From: Rutidosis leptorrhynchoides
Lineage: Eukaryota; Streptophyta; Magnoliopsida; Asterales; Asteraceae
Direction of reading: 5' to 3'
Length of the DNA stretch: 64,000 nucleotides
Assembly: GCF_046630445.1 (NCBI RefSeq)
Contig: NC_092339.1
Span: 313,905,501 to 313,969,500 of the forward strand
Part shown: piece by piece, positions 45,730-56,508 of the stretch
Position numbering within the stretch: the first letter of the stretch is position 1
Layout of the letters: each line of letters opens with the position of its first letter
Notes under the pieces: generated by a model
What the model was told of the DNA's origin: nothing
The model's database searches: none
What the model saw: the letters and a program-made list of their open reading frames with translations, nothing else
Position numbers and translations under genes: made by a program

Positions 45730-46281
45730 TTACAATTCTTGTGGTGTTGGTAATGTTGGTGGTACTGATGGTACTAGTGGTGTTGCTGGTGTTGCTTGTG
45801 GTACTTGGGTAGTAGGTGTGAGCCTAGCTTCCAAATCGTGCACCGTTTCCTCCAGGGTTTCTACTTTACGCTCGAGTCTATGGATTTGTTCTACCCATTC
45901 CTCCGTAAGGTTTGTCAATTCTTGATATTTAGTTCGAAGTCTTCTAACTTCTTCTAGTAATCCTATCTGATTAGAATTTAGGAGTAGAGGATGAATACTG
46001 TCTTGGGCTACATCGAGTCGACCTTCGAGGCGGAAAATCCTTGCGAAAAGAGTGTAAACGGTATTACGAATAGGTTCGCCGGTAAGTGGATCGAGTACTC
46101 CGACGTTTGGTGGTAAGTTTGGCTCATGATAAGGAGCACCTTCTTCGTTTCTCCATAGGGTGAGTATTTCACGAACCCATCCCCATCTTCTGAAGAAATC
46201 ACGGTAGTTGATCGGTTGGTGGGTCCTCGTCATGCTGTCTTCGGAACTAGAGGAATTTGAAGAATCGGGTGAGAAATCCAT
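45730..46281 (-). CDS. pre-gag coiled-coil ORF
   Basis: 183 codons in the track; the frame is open from the ATG at 46281. The N-terminus is Ser/Asp-rich (SPDSSNSSSSEDS). Then comes a compact segment with INYRDFFRRWGWVREIL and PPNVGVLDPLTGEPIRNTVY. Residues about 80-155 form a strong coiled coil with Leu/Glu heptads, and the end is Pro/Thr-rich. It is the only long sense ORF of the element and sits where the pre-gag ORFs of the other two chromoviruses sit. No known family. It survives although gag-pol is gone. Confidence 0.6.
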   Translation of the reverse strand: MDFSPDSSNSSSSEDSMTRTHQPINYRDFFRRWGWVREILTLWRNEEGAPYHEPNLPPNVGVLDPLTGEPIRNTVYTLFARIFRLEGRLDVAQDSIHPLLLNSNQIGLLEEVRRLRTKYQELTNLTEEWVEQIHRLERKVETLEETVHDLEARLTPTTQVPQATPATPLVPSVPPTLPTPQEL

Positions 46282-47000
46282 ATTATGTGTTTGGAATAGG
46301 GTTTGATATGAAATGGGTATTGAATACTGAATGATATATTCGTTTCCTTGAATACGTATTTATAGCAAAAAGATTTCCGTAATTTACGGAGGAAATTTAG
46401 GAAAAGTGGTAGACAAGGTCTATTGGGATAGATATGATAAGATATGATTTGTCTATACTCCAATAATGGCAGTATGACGTGTCGAGATTATAAAATGATA
46501 AGTATGTAATCTAATAATCTTTCGATTAAAGACTTTCAATTCGTATACTGTGATAACCCAATGACATTTTTCGGTTCCCAAACCGATGCATAAAGGTATA
46601 AGGCATATAGGTACGTGATATAACAGGGAGTTATATACGTTTGAGTATGAATAGTAACAATTATAGGAGTTTCAAAAATCATGGATAATATTTCATGTAA
46701 TACATATGTAATACACAAAACCATGATAGATGACATAGGAATGTCAAGAATTTCAGAAATCATGGTGTCGCATTTAAATGGGGTGGCGTAAATGGATAAT
46801 ACTTAGGGGAATTAGGAGAGTTCTTAGATTGGCTCGGCATTCTAAGATAAATAAAGTTCCTAAAGCATAGTGTAGCATTTAACAATTAAAGGCAACAATT
46901 AAAGGCACTATGGTCAAGGAAAGTTGTAGTTCTACATTGCTAAGGTACCTAATTGTATAAGGCACACATAAAATGCAATCCTAGTTCTCTACAACAACCT
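46282..47000 (-). other. leader of the non-autonomous element
   Basis: About 700 bp between primer site and coiled-coil ORF; no coding or structured feature supported. Confidence 0.5.
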
Positions 47001-47015
47001 GCTCTGATACCAATC

Positions 47016-49196
47016 TTTGACACCCCCAAATAGGGCCTAGGGTATTTGTGTCTAATTATATCAAATCACAGTTGTATAAACGAGAACGACTCTACATGAG
47101 ACGTTTTGTTGAGTTTTGCAGCGGAAGATAAATATGTCTTTAATTGATATGATATGTAATGAAGACTCCAAGCATAGCAAGCAATCATCATCAAAGCAGT
47201 AGATATACAGCGGAAGCAATATTTAAGTACCTGAGAATAAACATGCTTAAAAAGTCAACACGAGGTTGATTGAATTCATAGGTTTGTCATAAATAATGAT
47301 TTCAGTAATAGTGTTAGACCACATGATTTAGTTTGTAAAGTAGATCTCGCAAGATCCAAAATTTGATCTCCCGCAGGATCAAAAAGTTATGCCAGTGCGT
47401 CATATTTAGACTAAACGTTGTTTGCCCCGTGACAAGTTGTTCTGTCCTTGTCGTTTAATTTCATTATCAAGTAATACAAAGACTTAGTCAAATGTATCGG
47501 GGACGTTACTCCCGATAGGCCTATCCTAAATAATTAAGAATGCCGAAGCAATTAAAAATATCACTGTAGGGACTTAATCGGACATAGCCGGGTATAGCAT
47601 AGTTTAACAGTTGGTACTGATATTTAGACTAGACTTTCAGGTTTACCCCATACAAGTTATCGTTTATACTTGTCGGTTGGGGACTTGCTGGTCATAGCCC
47701 AACATATCACAGTTTAATAGTTGGTACTGATATTTAGACTAGACTTTCAAGTTTGCCCCGTACAAGTTATCGTTTATACTTGTCGGTTGGGGACTTGCTG
47801 GTCATAGCCCAACATATCACAGTTTAATAGTTGATACGTGTAAAACAGTTATAAAAGTTGCGCATGTATTCTCAGCCCAAAAATATATAAAAAGGGAGCA
47901 GATGAACTCACATTAAATAGCAGTTGAAGTATTCCACGCAAGAAAGAAAGTAAAGCAAGTAAGTGATCTGGATATCAACCTTGAGGTATAACGTTTGATT
48001 AGTTAATGTCTAACTTGACATATAGCAACTATATTGACAGTGACGGTTTTCGAGAAAAGTTCCTATTTCTCAAAAGTTTCTATTTTTGGAAACCTACTAT
48101 TTATGAAAAACTTCCACTTATAGTAAGCTTCTAGTTTAAGAATGTTCGGGTTATAATTCTTAACAAAGATGTTGTACAATCTCGCCCAAACTTCGTCGCT
48201 AACATGCAAGTCACTCGAATGATCTATTGTTACCGAGCGGCCCAGGATCTCTTGACCAGAATCTAAGTCTTGGCATTCGAGATCCACAAGCGTTCCATAA
48301 TGGTAACAAGGATCACCCTACGCCACAAGTAGCGGTGATGTTTGTAGTCTTTGTACGATATCTTTAATTATAACCTTCACGTTAGGTGCGTATATACATA
48401 TATATTCATTAATTCGATTTTAATTATAACTCCTATATTTTAATTCATAAAAATACTTTTATAATTTTTAGTAACATATATTACTAATTATAACATGTTA
48501 TTTATTTTAATTTTAATTGCATATAATTTATAACATTATTTACATGTTTCGGTAAAAAAATAATAAACCGAAGTAAATAGTAAAAAGTAAAAAGTAAAAA
48601 AGTAAAAAGTAAAAAGTAAAAAGTAAGAAAAGAATACTTACTAGTAGTAATTCTTCAAAGAGAGAATGAGAGAAATTTTGGTGTGAGTTTGAATGAGAAA
48701 TTTTGGTGTATTTATACTTGAAAAAATTAGGTAAAAAGAATAAAATAATTAAAAGAAAAAGAAATATTTTAATTTTTAATGGGATTTTAAAATTCAAAAG
48801 TATTAAATGTTAGATCATGGGATAATGCACAAAATAAAATAATAAAAGTAGTTTTCCATTATAATTTTTAATTAAAAAGTAATTTATTTATTTAAAAAAA
48901 ACTTTTATTTTAAGGATTTTTTTATATATATTTTTTAAAATAAACAAATTGATTTACTATTTTCCAAGAATATTTGTCAATATTTTTTTTATTCATAATA
49001 GCAATACTGATAATAAAGATATTAATTATTGATATCTTATTTAAAAAGGATATTAATAATAATAATATTAATATATCAAATTAATGCGTAATTATTTACA
49101 AATAATTGTTCGTGAATCGTCGGAATTAGTCGATGTTAAATGAAATCATATAAAGATTTTTGTTTAAATTTTGCCGGAAATTTACGGGTTGTCACA
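47016..49196 (-). repeat. 5' LTR of the non-autonomous element
   Basis: About 2.18 kb, starting TGTGACAACCCG on the minus strand. TATA box AGTATAAATA at 48709-48718 (minus). It contains a 110-bp tandem duplication (near 47611-47830) and an (A5GT)n run at 48578-48628. A 74-codon ORF (48063-48287, minus) occurs identically in both LTRs, but both copies derive from one template, so that is no evidence for function. Confidence 0.9.
48709..48718 (-). promoter_or_regulatory. LTR TATA box
   Basis: AGTATAAATA about 480 bp inside the LTR start, followed on the minus strand by a pyrimidine-rich CATTCAAACTCACACC start region. Confidence 0.7.
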
Positions 49197-49382
49197 TATG
49201 GTGGTAGTGAGTGAGTATGGTGGTGGTGAGTAATACGGTTGTTGAAATGGTGGTGGTTGTATGTTGTATGGTGGTGGTGTTGGATAATCAGTTTGACTAG
49301 CGGTTGAAGAACTACTTCCTTGAAACCCGAAAGAAGAATTAGCGGGTGAAACTGAAATCAGGTAATTGAATAAATGGTTCAT
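49197..49382 (-). pseudogene. PIF/Harbinger MYB-like gene remnant, first part
   Basis: The ATG is at 49382 (MNHLFNYLISVSPANSSFGFQG), followed by a Ser/Thr stretch and repeated NIQPPPFQQPYYSPPPY. A TATA box GTATAAATAC lies about 120 bases upstream on the minus strand (near 49500). The coding region is cut by the element at 40920-49196 and resumes at 40919. The start and promoter look native. Confidence 0.55.
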
Positions 49383-50420
49383 AAAATCTTGAGACTGATA
49401 TGAATTGGGATATTGTTAGACGTTTTCAATATAAAAATGAGAATGAGAATATAGAAAAAAGATGAGAAAAAGGTGTGTAAAATGAGGTTGTGCGAATGTG
49501 TATTTATACCGTATAAGGCGTTGGTTTTTTTTTTTTTTTTTTTTTTAATGCAGTATTTTTTTTAAATGGTGTCCCCTGGCGTAAGCAACATTCGCCACAA
49601 TACAATGTCTAGTGAAGAGCAATGGCTAATGATAGGAACCCGTCTTAGGGCCGCTCTTAGGGCGATATCCATACGGTATTGCCATAATGTTATATTATAG
49701 CCTAATTGTCTAACGGTAAAATTCATTTTCAAAAGCTAGCTTGAAAGAGGTGAATACACCATACTTATAATAAGCTACCGACTATTTCCTTAATATGTCG
49801 ACGTGGATGACACATGAGCACGAACTAATCAAACAACGAAACACCTAACATATTTAGGTTAGGTTTTAGAATCTCTATTTTGTGAGTTGAAGACTCACAA
49901 AACTCAAACTCAGTCAATTAAAAAAAAAGCCCCGTTCTCAAAATCGTAAGATATGATAACAAGATAGTTATCAGAAAAATACTTTTAAATCCTAATCTTA
50001 ATAATGTCTCAAAACTAAGGTTTCCTCAAATTACTTACCTTCGTAAAACCCAATAACCAGCTGCTTATTTAGTAACAATGCAAATGAAGTTGTGTTTGTT
50101 CTCTTGTAAAGGTCAACTTCCTTGAAGTTTCAACCTATGAAATTTTAGGCTAGTTTGTTTCTCTTGTATGTAATTTTCGAATATGTCCTTAAGTCCTTTA
50201 TTGTTAATGGGAAAAAAAAAAATACAAGACATTGACAAACCACAAAAATCTCACTCTGTAGAATCCGCCGTTAATAAACTATTTTGGACTTACCTTTATT
50301 GGTTGTTTGCCTAGAGTGGGACCAGATTGTTATTGTTAGTTGGTCTAATTTACAAGAGTAATATGGTTTGAAACATTGTTTATAAAGTTTTTGACAACAT
50401 TTAGATCCATACATCAAGTA
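49383..50420. other. intergenic region
   Basis: Contains the TATA box of the MYB-like remnant (near 49500, minus) and a T run of about 22 (49526-49547). I see no other gene. Confidence 0.5.
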
Positions 50421-50439
50421 ACTTCTAAGACCACTTGTA

Positions 50440-50600
50440 TCGGCACCCGAAAACGCCGTTGGATCCTGAGTTGGCACCCGGAAACGCCAACGGAGTGGCT
50501 GTATCGCCGCGTTGGAGCCTCACGTTTCCGAGGCGTTTTGACTAACCCAACGGCTAGTGCAACGGCCAGTTGAGGAGTTTGATTGGTTGGACCGTTGGAG
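50440..50600 (+). promoter_or_regulatory. CCAACGG / CCGTTGG-rich upstream region
   Basis: GC-rich block with at least six copies of CCGTTGG, CCAACGG or GCAACGG in both orientations, followed by a TATA stretch (TTTATATATATAC, near 50611). It precedes the ORF at 50722 at promoter distance. MYB-type factors bind CNGTTR-like sites, so a link is possible but not shown. Confidence 0.45.
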
Positions 50601-50721
50601 GTGATCGAGTTTATATATATACATGTTATCTGATCGATTTAAACACACACATATTCACACACATATTTGCTAAATACATAAACATATACCATTCTCAAAT
50701 CAAAAAAAACACACAAAACTC

Positions 50722-51089
50722 ATGGCACATTTATCTTGTTCGATGGATGTTTGGTACGGGGGTCAACTAAGCGAAGATTGGAAAATGTACTTGGACGGTC
50801 ACTCGATATCACCTACTGGGACACGGCCCGTTTGTTCGACTACATACGCGAACATGTTGACTTCGAGGCCTCAGATTTTGCTTGGTGTGATCCAGAAACC
50901 GATAAGTTTGAGTTTATCACGACCGAAAAAGAATGGCATGAAATTGTCGGGAGAGCCTTACTCAAATGCAACCGAATCGAGTTGTATTGTATTGGCATTT
51001 GGACCCGACAATTTTGCGTTCGTCCTCAGCCTGACTACCCCCACACCAACGAGGGGTACATGAGTGACGATACGATCGGGTCGTATTAA
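50722..51089 (+). pseudogene. small unknown ORF, frameshifted
   Basis: The likely start is ATG 50722 or 50743 (MDVWYGGQLSEDWKMYLDG). The more protein-like sequence then continues in the next frame (ITYWDTARLFDYI, DFAWCDPETDKFEF, EWHEIVGRALLKCNRIELYCIGIW) to a TAA at 51087-51089, so a one-base indel near 50805 is likely. The D-PET--FE-I pattern vaguely recalls PB1-like N-terminal domains of MULE-related plant proteins; I do not assign a function. Confidence 0.45.
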
Positions 51090-51414
51090 GGGTGTGTTTG
51101 GATGAAAGTAGCTGGAGCTGGAGCTTATGAGATAGAGCTGGAGCTGAAACTTATTTTTTAAGCTGGTAGATGAAGCTTATTATTTTTTATAAGTGTTTGA
51201 TAAACTAGCTGAAACTTATTTTTCAGTTCATAAGCTCTACTTTTTTTCATAAGCTACTAAAAGTAGCTTATTTTTTCAGAGCTTATGATTATCATAAGCT
51301 CTACTTTTTTTTGTCTACCAAACTAAGCTTATGACTTGAAGCTTATTAAAATCATAAGTTCAAGCTCCTATAAGCTTCCATAAGCTCCTATAAGCTCCTC
51401 ACCCAAACACACCC
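51090..51414. mobile_element. Tourist-like MITE
   Basis: 325 bp with terminal inverted repeats GGGTGTGTTTGG / CCAAACACACCC and TAA duplications at 51087-51089 and 51415-51417. The interior is built of AGCTTAT/ATAAGCT words. The 3-bp TAA target is typical of PIF/Harbinger elements. The left TAA is also the stop codon of the upstream ORF. Confidence 0.88.
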
Positions 51415-51862
51415 TAAACCCGCCATGTTTTTTATTTTTAGGAATTTGTAATTTTTTTCTTATTAATAAAATTTTAGTTTTTAGGAATTTAAATGTTATA
51501 TATAAGTTATTAAATATATAAGATTAATATAAAATAAAACAGAAAAATACAAAATAAAACAGAAAAAATACAAAATTAAATGTCACATCAGCATTCCACT
51601 AACACAACATCAACTCACAACACCACCTCACAACACCACCACTACTTCACTCAACAACACAACACGTCCTAGTTATCAAAAAAGTGCAAAAAGTGCACAA
51701 CACGAACTCACAACACGAGTCACCACTACAAATGGTCTAAATTGAAGAAACACAAACGAGTTTTGTTATGGGGTTTGATTTGCGAAAGTTATTTGGGTGA
51801 TTCTCCTTTAATTTAGTAGACGAATGAGTCACCAAAAGGAATACAAACATTTAAAACGTATG

Positions 51863-51863
<1 letters not shown>

Positions 51864-51954
<91 letters not shown>
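51864..51954. repeat. (AT)n(GT)n microsatellite
   Basis: About 33 AT units followed by about 12 GT units. Confidence 0.95.
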
Positions 51955-52092
51955 ATGTATTTATGTTTAAGCATGAGTTTTTTTTTTTTTTTTTTCATTT
52001 AACACAAACGAGTTTTTTTTTTTCTCATTTAAAACGAATGTATCTATATGTATTTATGTTTAAGCATGAGTTTTTTTTTTTTTTTTTTCATG
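51954..52092. repeat. tandem duplication TGTATTTATGTTTAAGCATGAG plus T run
   Basis: The phrase followed by 18-20 T and CAT occurs at 51954 and again at 52048, about 94 bp apart, between the two AT microsatellites. Confidence 0.75.
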
Positions 52093-52141
52093 CTTTCGTG
52101 TGGTATATATATATATCGGTGTGTGTGTGTCTGTGTAGGTG

Positions 52142-52144
<3 letters not shown>

Positions 52145-52210
<66 letters not shown>
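52145..52210. repeat. (TA)n microsatellite
   Basis: About 28 uninterrupted TA units, then GTATATATAT. Confidence 0.95.
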
Positions 52211-52609
52211 TTTGTTTGTCTGTATGTCTACCTGAAATTAAATGGTTATGTGCACTATTTTATTCATGCTCTTTGCCCTACTGTTGTGCTTTACTGCTAT
52301 ATGTGTCCCCTTTATGGTTACTGTGTATGGTTGCTTCTTGCTAGGCGCTCATTACTCGTACAGGTACGTATCATTTGCCCTCTCTATTTCGTTCTTATGA
52401 GCTTTTCGGGCCGGAGGTCCTTTAGAAAGCAATCTCTTTTGCGCTAGAGTAGAGGGAGGGACGACCTTATCTAGGCGCGGGTTCTATACCCGCGGGTGGA
52501 ATAGTGACTTTCTTCTAATCTAGGGTACGAAGAATGATTGTCTACACTCACCTCCCCCATACTCCACTTTTGTTGGATTGGGTATTGTTGTTGTTGTAAA
52601 ACGTATGCT

Positions 52610-53185
52610 TCTTATTATTTATATATGTTCAAAAATTATTGTCCACTTATAACGTTTAATTGTCGATGTAAAACTGATATCAAAATTATCTTAATTTCAA
52701 CCAAAAAAATATAACGTACACCTTTTGAGGGAGAGTAATTTAGTCATGATAAAAGAAAGAATTCACAATAGCAAGTTGACATTACAATCTTCTTTGTACA
52801 TAATTAAGCATGACAGGGAAGGTGGTTGACTTGACCCTTCTTTGTTAGAATCTTAAACAAGAGTTGACCTTCAACTATTATTCTCTTGAGAGATCAATTA
52901 ACATGCACTTCATTGGTATATTTAGGTTTACATATTGTGATACTTTTACTCCAACAATGAACAAAATGATGACCCAAAGCTATAACTATGAACCCATGTT
53001 TATTAACTAAATGTCTAAATCCAGCACCACATATAAGAATTTAAAAGCATTTCTAGAACAACTCTTTTCAAAGCTATGAATATACAGGAAAAACCCAAGA
53101 TACAATGTTTATAGGAAAAAAAAATAAACAGAACTTTGAATAATTATTCATAACAGATTAGTCTCACAATTAAAAAATTCCTAGT

Positions 53186-53190
<5 letters not shown>
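52610..53190. other. intergenic region downstream of the GT17 gene
   Basis: No coding feature. AT-rich sequence up to an A run. Confidence 0.5.

Positions 53191-53234
<44 letters not shown>
53191..53234. repeat. poly-A run
   Basis: About 44 A on plus, about 270 bp after the GT17 stop codon (T run on the gene's strand). Confidence 0.9.
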
Positions 53235-53235
<1 letters not shown>

Positions 53236-53497
53236 CCTGAAACTGTCTCTCAAAGGGGCTTCAAAATGCCTACAATGGTGATGCCTACCAATAAACAGGC
53301 AAACAAACCCACTAATCGCATACTCCATGGAACCAACTCTACTAAGAACAAACGGAAAAAACCAAAGATAACTATATACACTATCACCCCCACGGGCCCA
53401 CATAATCCATCAAGAAAACATACCTGGACAAACTTGCAGGATTCATCTTTTCAACAATAAAGCTTCAACCTTTACATAAAAAAACAACATTTCTCGA

Positions 53498-55404
53498 TTA
53501 CCCACTTTCTCTTATGCAATTCCCGGGTAATAAAAATCTGTATTTATCAGCATTTTCAATCAAATGTGCAGGAAGATGAACAGCCGAATACGAATGGGGT
53601 ATGGGTCCCATTTTCCCTATAATTTCTTTAAATGTGTATTCTTCTGGTAACATATCGAAAAGATCAGACCCTTTACAGATTACTTTCTGAACCCTAGTCG
53701 GGTTCAAGAATTTATTGAACCGTACCCTATCTACGTGACTATAAGCTTTCATTTTGAAAATGAACTCGCTGATGTGGCGAAAACAAAAGCTACAATGCCA
53801 CCCAGCATCAGCCAAGATTGTGTCAGACTGTCGGTAATGAGCGTACGTTGTTTTTCCTGTTTTATAACGATGTACCGACGCCCTCCAACTATTATTATCC
53901 AAAAGAAATTCGAATGAATATAAATAATTCTTTAACCGAAGATGAAGTATTGGAGGAATATCATCACACCATCTTAAAAGATTTATCGTGTGCCTGCTTG
54001 GAATCTCGTCAACATCCGACATAATCAATAAATCGTCATCTTGAATTCCCGCTTTTTTCAAAAGATAATCCAATGCTAGTCTTTGATACGCTTCTTCAAC
54101 AAACGGATTTTCTCTTTTTTGAAATCTCCCGGGAATTTGACCGTAAGTCAACCTCGGTGCAACAAATTTGAACTGATCTTGGTGACTAGCAAACACAAGA
54201 GGCTTAGGTATACCTGTAAACGTCGAGTTTGATTCCAAGAGTACAAACTCGTTAACATAAGGGTACAACTCATGCCATCTGATAGTCAAAAGGTCAACTT
54301 CATTACTGAATAAAACTGCATCAAACACATGTCTTGGAAACTCGCGAATACCCCAACCGTGAAGCTTACATAAATTCTCCATTGAAACGTTTTCGTGATA
54401 ATAATGCGGGATTTCGTTAAACGGTTTTGGGGGTGATTCCCATAACGGTCGTAAAAAGTAGGAGACTTTTTGACCATGAATATATAAACCAAGAATGATG
54501 ATCGGGGCCATTATCAGAACAATGATGATGGTTTTTAATTCTAGCCCACGAAGAATACACCGTAATCTAGCCATGGTAGAAGATTTCCCTGAATCCTGCA
54601 AACCAAAATTTTCAAATACTTTAGTTTTTTATATGAATAATAAGCATAAAGTGAGTTGATCATATGCTGTAAAGGGTAAAATGAGCAATGGATAGGGCAT
54701 CTAATGAACATGAAAGTGCATCACTTGAAGTTGCAAGTGAAAAAAGTAAGAACTTTTTTATTAATAAACCTCAGAAAGTTACTAGTTAGGGCTTAAATTC
54801 AAGATTCTTAATTGTAAACTAACTTTTTTGTGAACCCATATCTTTGCAAATCTAAAAGTACTGTTTATATGAAAAATACGGCTTTTTTCATGGGTTCTTG
54901 GTTGAGTGATTCAGTACTGGAATAAAAGGCCCAATTTTTACATAATTAGGACACTTGATTAGAAAACTAGATGCAATAAGATGGAAAAACAATAACTTTC
55001 AATGAAAAAAATAATAAGACAAGCCTAAAACCACCAAAAAACAAAAAAGGGGCAAAAAGAAACCTTTGCAACTTGATCAGCAATTAAAAAATTAAATTTT
55101 TTAATTTGTAAATAAAGACATCATCAACGTTAATTTCCATTTCCATATAAATTTAAAATATAAATAAAATACATGAAAAAGGAAATATAAGGCAAAAAAA
55201 AAAAAAAAAACCTAAACCTAATTTCACAATGAAATCAAGAAACAATAAATACAAACCCACAATACAATCATCAAATCAATAAATATATAGTGAAATTAAC
55301 AAATTAAATAATTATATTTAAATAAATATTACCTCATCGCAAATATCACCACAAATATCATCTGATTTTTTAGAACAATATCGAGATCCCCCTTCTACCA
55401 TCAT
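53498..55404 (-). CDS. GT17 beta-1,4-N-acetylglucosaminyltransferase-like protein
   Basis: Two exons: 55404-55333 (24 codons) and 54595-53498 (365 codons plus stop). Donor GTAATA at 55332 and acceptor TTTGCAG ending at 54596 are in phase 0. The exon-1 start [20 protein letters not shown] is the usual start of this family; an in-frame ATG 13 codons upstream (55443) is an alternative. A single hydrophobic segment (about residues 46-63) fits a type II Golgi membrane anchor. The catalytic region has [13 protein letters not shown], the DxD-type SDVDEIP (about residues 217-221), and AGWHCSFCF. At 389 residues it has the expected length and no defects. Family members resemble the bisecting GlcNAc-transferase of animals (MGAT3); the plant reaction is not established from sequence. 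It is the only apparently functional host gene here. Confidence 0.93.
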
Positions 55405-55443
55405 CTGAACTTTATCAATAAATTTTGATAAAGTTGTCGTCAT

Positions 55444-56077
55444 TCAAATCTCAACACTCCCCCAATCAATTAATCAACTAATTGATAAATAGATCAAATC
55501 AGTGATCAATTACAATAATTATAATTATAATAATGAATTCAATGAATGAAAAGGAGAGTGAGTTGAAATCTGAGATAACTAGATAACCCTAGATCGTTGC
55601 ACTCCGGCCGCAAATGAAATAAAAATTAAAGATTTTATTTTTATCAATAAAAACAAAAACCCAAAAGAGGGTGTTAGAAGAAAATGCAGAAAATTAAATA
55701 AAAATATAAACTTTCTATAATAAATTTAGAAAAGCATATGGGATTTGGAAAAAGCGGTGGTAAGGGGTTATTATTTCTTCATTTTCTCTCTCTGGAAATA
55801 ATAGAACGATTTACGTTTCTCTCTCTAAAAAATGTCTCTCTGTTTATCTGTATGTATAGATGTGTGTGTGTGTATGTATATATTGTTGTTTTTGTGTGTT
55901 TATTTCCTAGGTTTTGTCTCTGGTTGATTAACGGGTGGCAGTTGTTCATTGCCCCTGCAAGAAGCCGTTTTTCGTTGTCAACTTCCCCGAGCACTCCTTC
56001 ATTTTGTATTTTTATTTTCAATCGGTTTTTAATCATTCAACTAATTTTGAATTGACTAATGTGCCCTTTACACGAGT
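55444..56077 (-). promoter_or_regulatory. upstream region of the GT17 gene
   Basis: Contains the 5' untranslated region and probably the promoter. A TATA-like stretch on minus lies near 55700-55720. CT-rich and (TG)n tracts occur at 55780-55900. Exact start not determinable. Confidence 0.4.
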
Positions 56078-56080
56078 TGA

Positions 56081-56508
56081 TGTAACGATCCGAGTTCGTT
56101 ATCTCAAAAACACGTCAAAAAAAAAAAAAAAAAAAATCTGACTCAACACATCTGGACGGCGTCCAGCAAAGAAGGCTTGGACGGCGTCCAGAAGATCTGG
56201 GCGGCGTCCAAATGAACTATCAGGTTCTGATCTGGATGTCCAACTTACTCGAGCGGAAAACCCGCTTCCCGACACTTTTAAACAAAACCCTTTTCACAAC
56301 ATGTTAACATAATTAAAACTAAGATGTTTTCACCATAAAACCAAGTTTTACAACATCGGGCCCACATCGGCCGTTTTACGAGTTTCGTACAAACTACAAG
56401 TTCGACCATAAGAGTTTAAATTCCAAACGATAACTAGAGCATGGTGCTTGGGGTTAAACTACCCACATATTGGCCAAACTTCAAAAGCTAAACATGTCCA
56501 AAAGCGTC
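56081..56508 (+). mobile_element. LTR-like fragment with GGACGGCGTCC words
   Basis: Starts TGTAACGATCCGAG, like the LTR start of the chromoviruses here. It contains an A run (56117-56136) and three copies of GGACGGCGTCC or GGGCGGCGTCC (56154, 56179, 56199). It ends where the Athila-like LTR appears to begin. The rest may lie beyond the window, in which case the Athila-like element inserted into it. Confidence 0.45.

Larger units (their letters stand above)
40920..49196 (-). mobile_element. non-autonomous chromovirus-like LTR element
   Basis: 8.3 kb on the minus strand, with target duplication TATGG at 40915-40919 and 49197-49201. 5' LTR 47016-49196, initiator-Met primer site (minus TTGGTATCAGAGC near 47000-47012), one coiled-coil ORF, a 3.9-kb interior without gag or most of pol, a remnant of the chromodomain end, inverted repeat, purine tract and 3' LTR 40920-43101. 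The LTRs differ at roughly one base in a hundred, so it is the youngest LTR element here by this measure. It needs proteins from another element to move. Confidence 0.9.
51865..52596 (+). mobile_element. TTG-tailed retroposon with expanded AT/GT repeats
   Basis: TAAAACGTATGCT occurs at 51852-51864 and 52597-52609, a perfect 13-bp target duplication. The 3' part from GGCCGGAGGTCC (52407) to GTATTGTTGTTGTTG matches the retroposon at 40524-40707 and Au-SINE/RTE-type ends. The 5' part is (AT)n, (GT)n and T runs, probably expanded after insertion. No coding potential; the Tyr/Ile ORFs there are repeat artefacts. Confidence 0.78.

Noticed and set aside
51813..52447. Tyr/Ile-rich ORFs
   Set aside because: Products of (AT)n microsatellites.
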